A stretch of 64,000 bases of DNA, taken from positions 434,001-498,000 of the forward strand of contig NW_027506913.1 of NCBI RefSeq assembly GCF_052324685.1. Reading direction: 5' to 3'. Shown piece after piece: positions 1-11,776 of the stretch. Below the pieces are notes generated by a model. That model searched no databases. It saw only the letters and a program-made list of their open reading frames with translations, and had not been told where the DNA came from. Position 1 is the first letter of the stretch. Each line of letters starts with the position of its first letter. This DNA comes from Brachyhypopomus gauderio. Lineage: Eukaryota > Chordata > Actinopteri > Gymnotiformes > Hypopomidae. The translations under genes were made by a program, and so were the position numbers.

Positions 1-1860
1 CTGTTTGCAATAAATACATGTTATATGTATGAACACTGAAATATTCACACATAAATTGATACGTTTTAATAGGCGCCCATGCACTGTGTTTCATAATGGT
101 TTATTATATATAATGAAAAGGAGAATGCAGGAACATTGCAGCACAGCTGGCCCATGGCCTGATGATATAACACAGAAACCACTGTTGCTTAGTATTTGTT
201 TTGTGGGCACCAACATGTGCTCTTTTTAACATGATTAAATGTTTACCATATCACATTTAACATATCTGCTGTAAGCGAGGATTACTGACCACTTTTGACC
301 ACATTTTTACCACTCTGCGTACGTAACGTAACCCTCTGAAAGTTTAGACTGCTCTCCGTTTGAACTGTCGTTTGTCTTTCAGAGCAGGAGGTCAAGGCGG
401 GTACACAGACAGTGTAACGCCCAGTTTGCCTAAATGCCACCGAGTATCGATGAAGTGTTCATACACAGTCAGCCAATAGGGATCATCGTATGGAAGATTG
501 GGCCCGTGCTGAAAACGGGTAGCCTATTACTCAGAGAGCGGAACGGACCGTGATTGATCATGTTATTAATTTTCCATTATCTGAATGAACTGGGTCATGT
601 CGCCAATATGACTGATTGCCAGCAACAAGTGAGTGTGCGTTACGCGGATGATTAAATATCAAAGACATATTGCAAAGACTAGATATCTGTTTGGAGAGCA
701 GGTGTGAAATTGCCTTAAGGTCAGAGTTCAAATGAATAAGACTGATGTAGAGACAGCTGAATGTGATGTGGTGACTTTGGTCTTCTAAGGGATTTGATGC
801 TTGCTCCAATATGCTAGTAATTCCCCAGTTCAGATTCACAAATTGTTTAATCTCTTATTCACATACTATTGAGAAGATGAGGTTTTTTTACTATTTATTT
901 TTGTTATTATGAACTTTATTAGGAGTAGTAAGGTTATTTAGTAACCAGTTAGATTTAGAGGATTGAGAAGATTCTTCCAGTAACTGGCAGAGCATTGAAT
1001 ACAGTTAAAACATTTTTGCCATGTCCAGCTATTGCAGCCTGTAGTAAGACAGCCTAAAGACCAAAGACCAAACCTTAAGCCAACAGACTTTTCTCATCTT
1101 CTTACCGTAATCTATAAAACTGACAGACATTCTTCATAGTGCTGTATCATTATTTCTCAAGAGAAGTAGCAGCTGTCTTAGTGGCAGGTCCTTAGACGGG
1201 CTCTCTGCTGCCTGTTTGGAATATTTCCCTTGTCCCTCGTCGTACTCCTGTGCCATTGCCTGTTCTGCTCATGCCTAACTCGTGAGGAGACTTAAATGGC
1301 AATGATGTGGTGGTGTGTCCATCGGAAGTCTCGAAGCTCCTACCGTGGAAAACAGCCTGCCCCATTGTTTTGTTTGGCTTCCAGGACATGAATGCTAGTT
1401 TACCGTTAAGACCCAAACATTGAATTCCATTCCATCTAGAGAGCGGAGGGGACAAGCTCTGTACACCGTTGTGAGGCAGAGGCGGGAAACAAAGCCTTCC
1501 CCAAACCTTGCTGCATTTTGGCGAAAGCATGGTGCTTTATCGAAGTGCCGGAGGGCATTTTGTGCAAGTCTTGCCATGCACCATGTATGACTGATTTAGA
1601 GGATGAAGTTAAAAAAAATTTATTTTTGTCAGGCAGCCCCAGAAACATTAGAGCGGTTCCCTTGGAGTTGGTGATGGTTATTTTCGGTATGCACAAAACT
1701 GTGGATATCTTCACAATACTCTTTGCCACCTTGCAGGAACCATGCAGGTTTAAGGTTTTCTAGTGTGAGTTTTGCAATCCTTGTTTCCAGTGTTTCAATG
1801 CAATAAAAAAATATAAAAAATAAATAAATAAAAAATGTAAATGTGCCATATTTGTCAATT
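1..1860. other. No recognisable gene; presumed synpo2 intron or upstream sequence
   Basis: I see no exon, RNA gene or complete mobile element here. Short ORFs on both strands between 1190 and 1763 overlap one another in different frames and resemble no family I know. Because the recognisable synpo2 exons lie downstream on the plus strand, and the exons for the start of the protein are not visible, this stretch is probably intronic. Confidence 0.4.
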
Positions 1861-1917
1861 GTGATTTTTCACCACAATCAAAATTTGTCCTCCGCTTTTA
1901 CCCATCTGTGCAGTTAG

Positions 1918-1951
<34 letters not shown>

Positions 1952-2124
1952 TGCTTACTAGGGGGCTGTGGTGCACACATGCCCAGAGCGGTGGTGCCCA
2001 GGGAGCAGTTGGGGTTAGGTGCCTTACTCAAAGGCACCTCAGTCATGGCCTCAGGCCTAGGAATCAAACCCATGACCCTCCGGTCACAAGACCAGTTCCC
2101 TAACCACCAGACCGTGACTGCCCC
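1861..2124 (-). repeat. tRNA-derived SINE, copy 1
   Basis: Read on the minus strand, the element starts with a tRNA-like head. It has an A-box-like stretch, then a B-box-like sequence near 2065-2075 (GGTTTGATTCC, degenerate from GGTTCGATTCC). A body and a (GT)n tract follow (seen as (CA)n at 1920-1949), and it ends in an AT-rich tail at 1861-1890. Copies of the same sequence, in the same orientation, lie near 25413-25665 and 42607-42877. This copy is the most diverged of the three. Confidence 0.75.
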
Positions 2125-2134
2125 ATAAAAAAAG

Positions 2135-2225
2135 GTCTAGATGTGGGATTCGAACCTTCGAAGATCATGTGCTTCGTTTCTAATTGGAAGCATGTGGCTC
2201 AACACGTTGAGCTACCGGAGATGAC
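2135..2225 (-). repeat. tRNA-like sequence (tRNA-derived repeat or decayed tRNA)
   Basis: On the minus strand there is a D-arm-like GCTC/GAGC stem after TA, and about 40 bases later a perfect B box, GGTTCGAATCC (about 2149-2159). The acceptor stem does not pair and the T stem is weak, so this is not a functional tRNA. It directly abuts the SINE copy at 1861-2124. Confidence 0.4.
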
Positions 2226-2929
2226 CAATCATGGTCCTGTAGTATCTCTCACTTACACAGCTTAAAGTTCTCTGCTTTAAAACTCCTAGCTTAACCCCAT
2301 GAAAGGATCATTGTTTTGCTGATGCATTGATTCAGTGGCACTGTAAAAAGCAGAACTCTAAAATGAGCAGTGCACCTTTACTCCAGGAACAGGTTTGAGA
2401 GGAACTCATCTGCACATTTATTTGAGGTCTTGCACATTCTTAGCCCACAGTAATTATGAAAATATATATTACAATATACAGTGTGTATGATGCATTTCCA
2501 CTCTATGAGTGCATTGGTTTATTTGTTAGTATGAGAGTTTATAAAACATTAGTATCTTAGTGGTCCCAAACACAAATCTTTAAGGTTCAGTTCATCTCTC
2601 TTGCCTAAATTAGGATTTGTAGCCTGCATTTGCTGTGAGTTTATCACTATGAGTTTGGGTTCATTTTAGAATTTGAATACAAACCAGCTATCTGCTGACC
2701 AGTACAAAAATGCAGTAATAAGTAAGACACATTATATTCATAAACCCATCCATCCAGTGGGTCAATAATATATTGTCATTTATTTTACAGCTTGTGTCAA
2801 GCTGAATAATGACTTGTCTTACTAGACTGATGTAATTTAATTCTGGTCAATAAATGACCGTGTCTGCCATTTTTGATCATTAAAAGATACTGAAATGTTC
2901 TCTGTTCAGGTCTGGGTGTTTTATCTCAG
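2226..2929. other. AT-rich sequence without recognised features
   Basis: No gene or repeat was recognised. The 3' end carries two candidate splice acceptors for the next exon: a TCTGTTCAG ending at 2909 and a TTATCTCAG ending at 2929. Confidence 0.4.
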
Positions 2930-2948
2930 TAAATGGATGCTGCAATAG

Positions 2949-3633
2949 CGGGCCCTGATGGGCTCAGTCCTGTCAATGATGCAGAGACCCGTTCCAGATC
3001 TGAAAGGCGTGCAGGTTCTTACTGTTACCAGAATGAGACTTGTTATGGGAAGATCGAGAGTGAACCCCAGCTTGACCGGCAGTCACTCCGTGATCTGGAA
3101 ACCTGCCCTGGCCCGTGTTCTGGAAGTTTCGGGACCGCCCAGCCAGGTCCCTGTGTCCTCACTCTCCAACTTCTGCTGGGGGGATGATTGCCCAGGACGA
3201 CTGTGCCACAGCTCTGGTGCTTCTCACGATGCCCCCTCCGGTCCAAGGAGTGACGGCTGTCCCTGTACTGACTTTGAAGACCAAGGCTCAAGGCTTCTTT
3301 GCGGCCATCCACCCTTCACCCCCGAGGGCGTCGCCTGGAACACCCCTCGCCACGAGCACCTCGCTTCCCATTCCTCACGGTGTGGTTGGGCTGTGACCTT
3401 GCCACGACTCAGGAAGCAGTCCACTCAGGAATGTTCAGATTCCCTGGACTCAGAAGAGGAGGGGAAGGAGGGGGCTGGAGGAGACGTGGAGGGAGGAGAA
3501 CAGGCAGCACCTCCCGCACCGCCTGTCTTGGGTGGAATTCGAACCCAGAGTGGTACTGAACGGACAGACCAGTGGGACCCTGCTACCCTCAACGGACTCG
3601 GCAGAGCCAGGAGAGACAGAGCAAGACACACAC
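2949..3633 (+). CDS. synpo2: Synaptopodin-2 internal exon (candidate)
   Basis: The reading frame open from 2949 ends with a basic RARHT stretch and a consensus donor (C|GTAAGT) at 3633/3634. Splicing to 11777 completes an Arg codon in phase 1 and gives RARHT-RLRCSEG, which matches the RARHA-RLRRSES junction of vertebrate SYNPO2. An acidic stretch (about 3435-3480, EEEGKEG) and a GGEQAAPPAPP segment also resemble the family. The 5' boundary is unclear: the frame is closed by TAG at 2946-2948, just after the two best acceptors, and a second frame with weak SYNPO2-like residues stops at 3185-3187. The exon may contain a frame disruption. The 3' end is well supported, the 5' part poorly. The PDZ-encoding exons would lie upstream and were not securely identified. 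Confidence 0.5.
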
Positions 3634-4491
3634 GTAAGTCCTCACACCTCACGCTCTCTCCGTCTCACTCTCTCCTAGTGCTTTTTCTTCAACCTCACAG
3701 TCTCGCACCCTGTGTTCTAACTACACAAACTGCACTCTGAATTACATAAAACTGAGTGATCTCAGATCTTAGACTGGAAAGCTTTATGAGTCAGTTATTT
3801 TACATAACTGGTCAATTATTTAACAATTTTTTAAGTATCCACCTGGGAGGATTGTCTCTTGGAATTCACTTTTATGTTTATTTATTTATATATAGTGTGT
3901 TTAGTTTTTTTTTATCTTTTAGTGTGTGTGTTTGGGCTAATTTACAGTGAGCATTATTTTCCAGAATCAACCATTACACTCGGGTGAACACCCAGTTCTC
4001 ATAAGCTTTAAAAGGTATTGCATTTTTGTGTCATGTATAACTATGCTTGCTCTGCAATATATACATGAGCAAATCCCTTTTGAGACGGGGATACTCCTCT
4101 GTGCATTTACAAATGAAGGGCTCATCGGATCATTTTGCACTCGCTTCTGCTCTGGATAATAATAGCCTGTGAGACGAAGTCAGGTTCAGCACCAGCCTTT
4201 AGGAGTGATATACGAGCCGATTCAGATTTGTTTTGCCTTGCTCTCACAAATGAGACTAGGGCTCAGGTGAGGAGAGATGGTCTCAGTCCAGCGTGTAGAA
4301 GCAACCTGTTTCAGTCAGTGTCTATGCGGTTGCCTCGGAGGTTTGACGGACACCAGCAAGTGTCATCAGCAGTTTGTCATCTAATCTTTCTCGGCTTGGA
4401 GCCCTGAACCTATTGCAAAGTGAACGCCCCCCCCCGGTTAGTAGCCCTGAACCTATTGCAAAGTGAACGCCCTCCCACCCCCCCACCCCCC

Positions 4492-4522
<31 letters not shown>

Positions 4523-5372
4523 CCTCGTTTTCCCCCTTCTCTTCACACCATCTATAGTGCCATCCTACCATGCTGCCCACTTTTGTCTAAGGATATTATG
4601 GTATCTTGTAACTTGTACACTCCTTTAAAAGGCTGCAGCATGTACAAGTGCATTGGCCCTGCCGCTAAGGAGAGCAGATCTATTTGTCTAGAAACTGAAA
4701 CAGACTGGCAAATCCAGCAGACGTGCAGTTAAATGTAAGTGAATGTTAGTAGTGTTTCTGGATTGTTTGCAGATTCTTCCTCCTGGTTCTTCATGTCTCC
4801 AACGTTTACTTGCTTTGATGCATCCACCTGCTCTAGAAGACATGCAATATTAATGTCAAAAGCTGCTATTTGAGTGTCACAGATAATGTTTAACTTTGAT
4901 AGGTAAATACTGCTTTTGACCATATGTTTATACTTTTAGATGAATATGAAAAAATAATTATGGGTAATAGTAGCTGAACCTTTTTAAAAGTCTATACAGA
5001 TGTATGCCTTTGGAGATAATACTTTAGTTCAATGTCTGAAAAAATCAAAACCAAATATTGATCGTAATGTTACTTTTTTTTTTACTGAGACATCACATTT
5101 TCACCTGGAGCCTAATAATTCCAAAGAAATTAACTCAATTTGTAGATAGATATTCTAGATATGTAAAGTGAGGATTTGACTATCCAGCCCAAATTAAACA
5201 ACATCAATCAAAATAAAAACATCTAACAATTTAAGTGTAGAAGAATATCAACCTTCAAATATTTATTTATTTTTTTCTAGCCTAATTTGCTTTCCCCAAA
5301 ATTTCCAATTACATCAGATCAAGTCAAATACTCTTCCTCTCATTATATAAAAAAGTTCATATATATATATAT
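3634..5372. other. Intron sequence between synpo2 exons; includes a 43-bp tandem duplication
   Basis: No exon was recognised. A unit beginning GCCCTGAACCTATTGCAAAG occurs at 4401 and again at 4444 (43-bp offset), ending in C-rich runs. It is followed by a CT tract at about 4493-4522. The rest is AT-rich and otherwise unremarkable. Confidence 0.5.
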
Positions 5373-7550
<2,178 letters not shown>

Positions 7551-8068
7551 CCCCCCCGAAAAAAAATTTGTTTCCTCTCCTAATTAACTGCAATAAAAAA
7601 AAAAAAAAAATTGAGACGACAGTACAGCTTTAGAAATGCAATAAACAATAACATATGTACTAGATAACTTCTTAAACAAAATAAGATTCCAACAAAATAA
7701 GGTTCACAGCTCCGTGTTCCTCGGGAGCGGAATATGTAAACAACACGAGGGCATCAAAGGAATGAATCGAAACTAGCTAGCGGTGGTACGCTAACGACAG
7801 CTAATGTCGCCACAGCGGGCGGAAATCATCATACAGTTAAGCCCACCCACTAAGAGGGAAGATACGATTGGTCAATTTTACTGGCCCTCTGTAAACAAAC
7901 AGCGGGCATCACAGTCCTGATAGGGGGAGACACTTAACCCCTCACCTTCCAACACAGATTGAATAGACACGGTTGAATAATTTATTTGCTTATATTTTTG
8001 TAATTGTTTAGATGTCGATTGTCAAACTGTAAGTAGATAAAATAAAATTGGATAAATTATATTATATA
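7551..8068. other. Intron sequence without recognised features
   Basis: Homopolymer C and A runs at 7547-7610 are followed by unique-looking sequence. No ORF, RNA or element ends were identified apart from the following Tc1-like element. Confidence 0.4.
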
Positions 8069-9308
8069 CACTGCTCAAAAAAATAAAGGGAACACTCAAA
8101 TAACACATCCTAGATCTGAATGAATGAAACATTCTCATTGAATACTTTGTTCTGTACAAAGTTGAATGTGCTGACAACAAAATCACACAAAAATCATCAA
8201 TGGAAATCAAATTTATTAACCAATGGAGGCCTGGATTTGGAGCCACACACAAAATTAAAGTGGAAAAACACACTACAGGCTGATCCAACTTTGATGTAAT
8301 GTCCTTAAAACAAGTCAAAATGAGGCTCAGTATTGTGTGTGGCCTCCTGTATGACCTCCCTACAATGCCTGGGCATGCTCCTGATGAGGTGGCGGATGGT
8401 CTCCTGAGGGATCTCCTCCCAGACCTGGACTAAAGCATCTGCCAACTCCTGGACAGTCTGTGGTGCAACGTGACGTTGGTGGATGGAGCGAGACATGATG
8501 TCCCAGATGTGCTCAATCGGATTCAGGTCTGGGGAACGGGCGGGCCAGTCCATAGCTTCTCAATGCCTTCATCTTGCAGGAACTGCTGACACTCCAGCCA
8601 CATGAGGTCTAGCATTGTCCTGCATTAGGAGGAACCCAGGGCCAACCGCACCAGCATATGGTCTCACAAGGGGTCTGAGGATCTCATCTCGGTACCTAAT
8701 GGCAGTCAGGCTACCTCTGGTGAGCACATGGAGGGCTGTGCGGCCTTCCAAAGAAATGCCACCCCACACCATTACTGACCCACTGCCAAACCGGTCATGC
8801 TGAAGGATGTTGCAGACGTCTGTCACATGTGCTCAGTGTGAACCTACTTTCATCTGTGAAGAGCACAAGGCGCCAGTGGCGAATTTGCCAATCCTGGTGT
8901 TCTCTGGCAAATGCCAAGCGTCCTGCACGGTGTTGGGCTGTGAGCACAACCCCCATCTGTGGACGTCTGGCCCTCATACCATCCTCATGGAGTCGGTTTC
9001 TAACCGTTTGTGCAGACACATGCACATTTCTGGCCTGCTGGAGGTCATTTTGCAGGGCTCTGGCAGTGCTCCTCCTGTTCCTTCTTGCACAAAGGCGGAG
9101 GTAGCGGTCCTGCTGCTGGGTTGTTGCCCTCCTACGGCCTCCTCCACATCTCCTGGTGTACTGGCCTGTCTCCATTTGCACAACAGCAGGTGAAATTGAT
9201 TCACAATCAGTGTTGCTTCCTAACTGAACAGGTTGGTTTCACAGAAGTGTGGTTGACTTGGAGTTATATTGTGTTGTTTAAGTGTTCCCTTTATTTTTTT
9301 GAGCAGTG
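8069..9308 (-). mobile_element. Tc1-like transposon, near full length, frameshifted
   Basis: Terminal inverted repeats CACTGCTCAAAAAAATAAAG (8069) and its reverse complement ending at 9308 are flanked by TA on both sides (8067-8068, 9309-9310), the Tc1/mariner target. On the minus strand the transposase is spread over three frames: helix-turn-helix part at 8795-9181, catalytic parts at 8569-8826 and 8305-8553. Catalytic motifs are visible (FTDESRF, MQDNARPH, SPDLNPIEHIWD), consistent with DDE chemistry. At least two frame changes make it inactive. It lies in the large synpo2 intron. Confidence 0.9.
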
Positions 9309-9342
9309 TATATTTATGTTTATATATATATATATATTCTTG

Positions 9343-9401
<59 letters not shown>

Positions 9402-9449
9402 AATTTCCCACTCAAAAAAGTTTCAATAAAGTTTATCATTATATATATA
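9309..9449. repeat. (TA)n microsatellite between two Tc1-like elements
   Basis: TA runs at about 9315-9337 and 9346-9400, then a short stretch ending in TATATATA. The next Tc1-like element starts directly from this. Both transposons used TA targets here. Confidence 0.8.
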
Positions 9450-11117
9450 CACTACCGTTCAAAAGTTTGGGCTGTTAATTTGCTGAGGTAATCTGGAGAA
9501 ATTTCACCCCATGCTTCCAGAAGCCGCTCCCACAAGTTTGATTGGGTTGATGGGCACTTTTTTCGTACCATTCGGTCAAGCTGCTCCCACAACAGCTCAA
9601 TGGGGTTGAGATCTGGTGACTGCGCTGGCCACTCCATTACCGATAAAACACCAGCTGCCTGCTTCTTCTCTAAATAGTTTGTGCATAATTTGGAGGTGTG
9701 CTTTGCGTCATTGTCCTGTTGTAGGATGAAATTGGCTCCAATCAAGCGCTGTCCACAGGGTATGGCATGGTGTTGCAAAATAGAGTGATCGCCTTCCTTA
9801 TTCAAAATCCCTTTTACCTTGTACAAATCTCCCACATTACCAGCACCAAAGCAACCCCAGACCATCACATTACCTCCAGCATGTTTGACAGATGGTGTCA
9901 GGCACTCTTCCAGCATCTTTTCAGTTGTTCTGCGTCTCACAAATGTTCGTCTGTGTGATCCAAACACCTCAAACTTTGATTTGTCTGTCCATAACACTTT
10001 TTTCCAATCTTCCTCTGTCCAATGTCTGTGTTCTTTTGCCCATATTAATCTTTTTTCTTTTATTAGCCAGTCTCAGATATGGCTTTTTCTTTGCCACTCT
10101 GCCCTGAATTCCAGCATCCCGGAGTCGCCTCTTCACTGTAGACGTTGACACTGGCGTTTTGCGGGTACTATTTAATAAAGCTGCCAGTTGCCGATTTCTC
10201 AAACTGGAGACTCTAATGTACAGCGGGGCCTTTCACTTCTCCTTCTACTCTGGTTAGAGCCTGTCTGTGCTCTCCTCTGAAGGGAGTAGTACACACCATT
10301 GTAGAAAATCTTCCGTTTCGTGGCAATGTCTCGCATGGAATAGACTTCATTTCTCAGAACAAGAATAGACTGTAGAGTTTCAATTGAAAGTTGTTTTTTT
10401 CAGGCCATTTTGTGAGTTTAATCGAACCAACAATTGTAATGCTCCAGATTCTCAACTAGCTCAAAGGAAGGTCAGTTTTAGAGCTTCTCTAATCAGCAAA
10501 ACTGTTTTCAGCTGTGCTAACCTACTTGCACAAGGGTTTTCAAGGGTTTTCTAAATATCCAATAGCCTCCTTACACAGTTAGCAAACACAATGTACCATT
10601 AGAACACTGGAGTGATGGTTGTTGGAAATGGGTCTCCATACATCTATGTAGATATTGCATTAAAAACCAGACGTTTACAACTAGAATAGTCATTTACCAC
10701 GTTAATAATGTATAGAGCAGGGGTACTCAAATAGAAATGATGACGGGCCACATTTTATTTTTTCAATCACTGAGGGGGCCGGTTACGGGGGGTGGAGAAC
10801 GTAAACTGTCGACAGGGGGGCGAACGCATTTGGGCGTCTGCTACCTGTTTGTTATTGCTATAAAGGCAATCTCCGGCATCGTCTTGAGAACGCGGTGCGC
10901 GATTTCAAAATAAGAGTGGATAGCGTGATTGAAAAAAAAGATTCCTAAAAAAAAAACACTTTACAAAACAGCTTCCGGGCCAGAAATAGATAGCCCGCGG
11001 GCCGCTATTTGAGTATGGGGGGTATAGAGTGTATTTTTGATGCATTTAAATGTTAGCTGTTTTCTTTCAAAAATAAGAACATGTCTAAGTGACCCCAAAC
11101 TTTTGAACGGTAGAGTG
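9450..11117 (-). mobile_element. Second Tc1-like transposon, split by a hAT MITE
   Basis: Left end CACTACCGTTCAAAAGTTTG at 9450; right end CCAAACTTTTGAACGGTAGAGTG at about 11095-11117. The right end differs slightly from the left in its last bases. Minus-strand transposase pieces: N-terminal part 9969-10202 (helix-turn-helix) and catalytic part 9452-9997 (181 codons). The latter carries the motifs MLWTDKSKFEV, QQDNDAKHTSK and SPDLNPIELLWEQ, so the acidic catalytic residues remain. The two pieces are in different frames, so the element is dead. A hAT-like MITE sits at 10718-11021 near its right side. Confidence 0.9.
10718..11021. mobile_element. Non-autonomous hAT-like element inside the Tc1
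   Basis: Inverted ends CAGGGGTACTCAAAT and ATTTGAGTATGGGGG enclose 304 bp. Exact 8-bp target duplications GTATAGAG lie at 10710-10717 and 11022-11029. It has no coding capacity. The GGGCCACATTTT...GCCCGCGGGCC body resembles other short hAT-type elements in this window. Confidence 0.85.
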
Positions 11118-11140
11118 TGTATATATATATATATTCCATT

Positions 11141-11559
11141 TCACGGCATACCCGTGGAAGCATTTGTGGAACATGAGATCATGGCACCCTCAGTACCGGT
11201 CATAAAAGAGGAGACTGCACTCATCGAACAGGATGTTCAAGGGAAACAACAACTAGAATATCAGGAACAGCAATATCAGCAGCAGCAAGATTATCAGCCA
11301 AACACTGGTGTAAATGGTCTAGACCCCTGCTCCAAATCCTTTGTGCCCAATAGAACTGCAAAGCCTTTTCTGGTTGGTCTCAATCAAGCCCCAAAACCAT
11401 TTTCTCCCATTAAAGTTGTCCCAGGCCCAACATTGAAGAAACCCGAAAATATCTTTAAAGTTCCCATTCCAGTGAATACAAGCCCCCAGGTCTGGTCACC
11501 CACAGGAGATATAATTGCCTCTCGTGATGAACGTATTGCAGCTCCAGCTATTAAAACTG

Positions 11560-11563
<4 letters not shown>
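11141..11563 (+). pseudogene. Partial duplicate of synpo2 coding exon, 423 bp
   Basis: This segment matches 12227-12649 with a constant 1086-bp offset and no indels. I counted three base differences: 11152 C/A, one in the Thr-Ala-Lys codons near 11360, and a C/T giving Ala instead of Val near 11542. The copy starts and ends inside (TA)n tracts (11121-11134 and 11562-11615) and sits directly beside the right end of the Tc1 element. It stays open but reads into the TA repeat and has no splice sites of its own, so it is probably non-functional. Confidence 0.9.

Positions 11564-11615
<52 letters not shown>
11562..11615. repeat. (TA)n microsatellite at the 3' edge of the duplicate
   Basis: About 27 TA units begin at the last base of the duplicated exon segment. 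A shorter TA run (11121-11134) marks the other edge. Confidence 0.9.
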
Positions 11616-11618
<3 letters not shown>

Positions 11619-11776
11619 TGTGCGCACATTATTTCAAATAATGCTCCTTCATGTAGTATCCCCCGACATTTTGCTGTCATGTTGGTCAAATCTACATCAG
11701 ACATAATAAGATGGTGGGAGCTTAGGAAGTTTCCAAAATAACATCTTTCTTTTATTCCTCCATCCCCCCACTATAG

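Noticed and set aside
2135-2225. Functional tRNA gene on the minus strand
   Set aside because: The B box is perfect, but the acceptor and T stems do not pair.
9010-9491. ORFs with long IYIYIY runs
   Set aside because: They are translations of (TA)n microsatellites joined to Tc1 antisense sequence.
11037-11741. 234-codon ORF across the duplicated synpo2 segment, possibly a separate gene
   Set aside because: The middle is a copy of 12227-12649, and the ends are Tc1-flank and TA-repeat translation with no splice sites.
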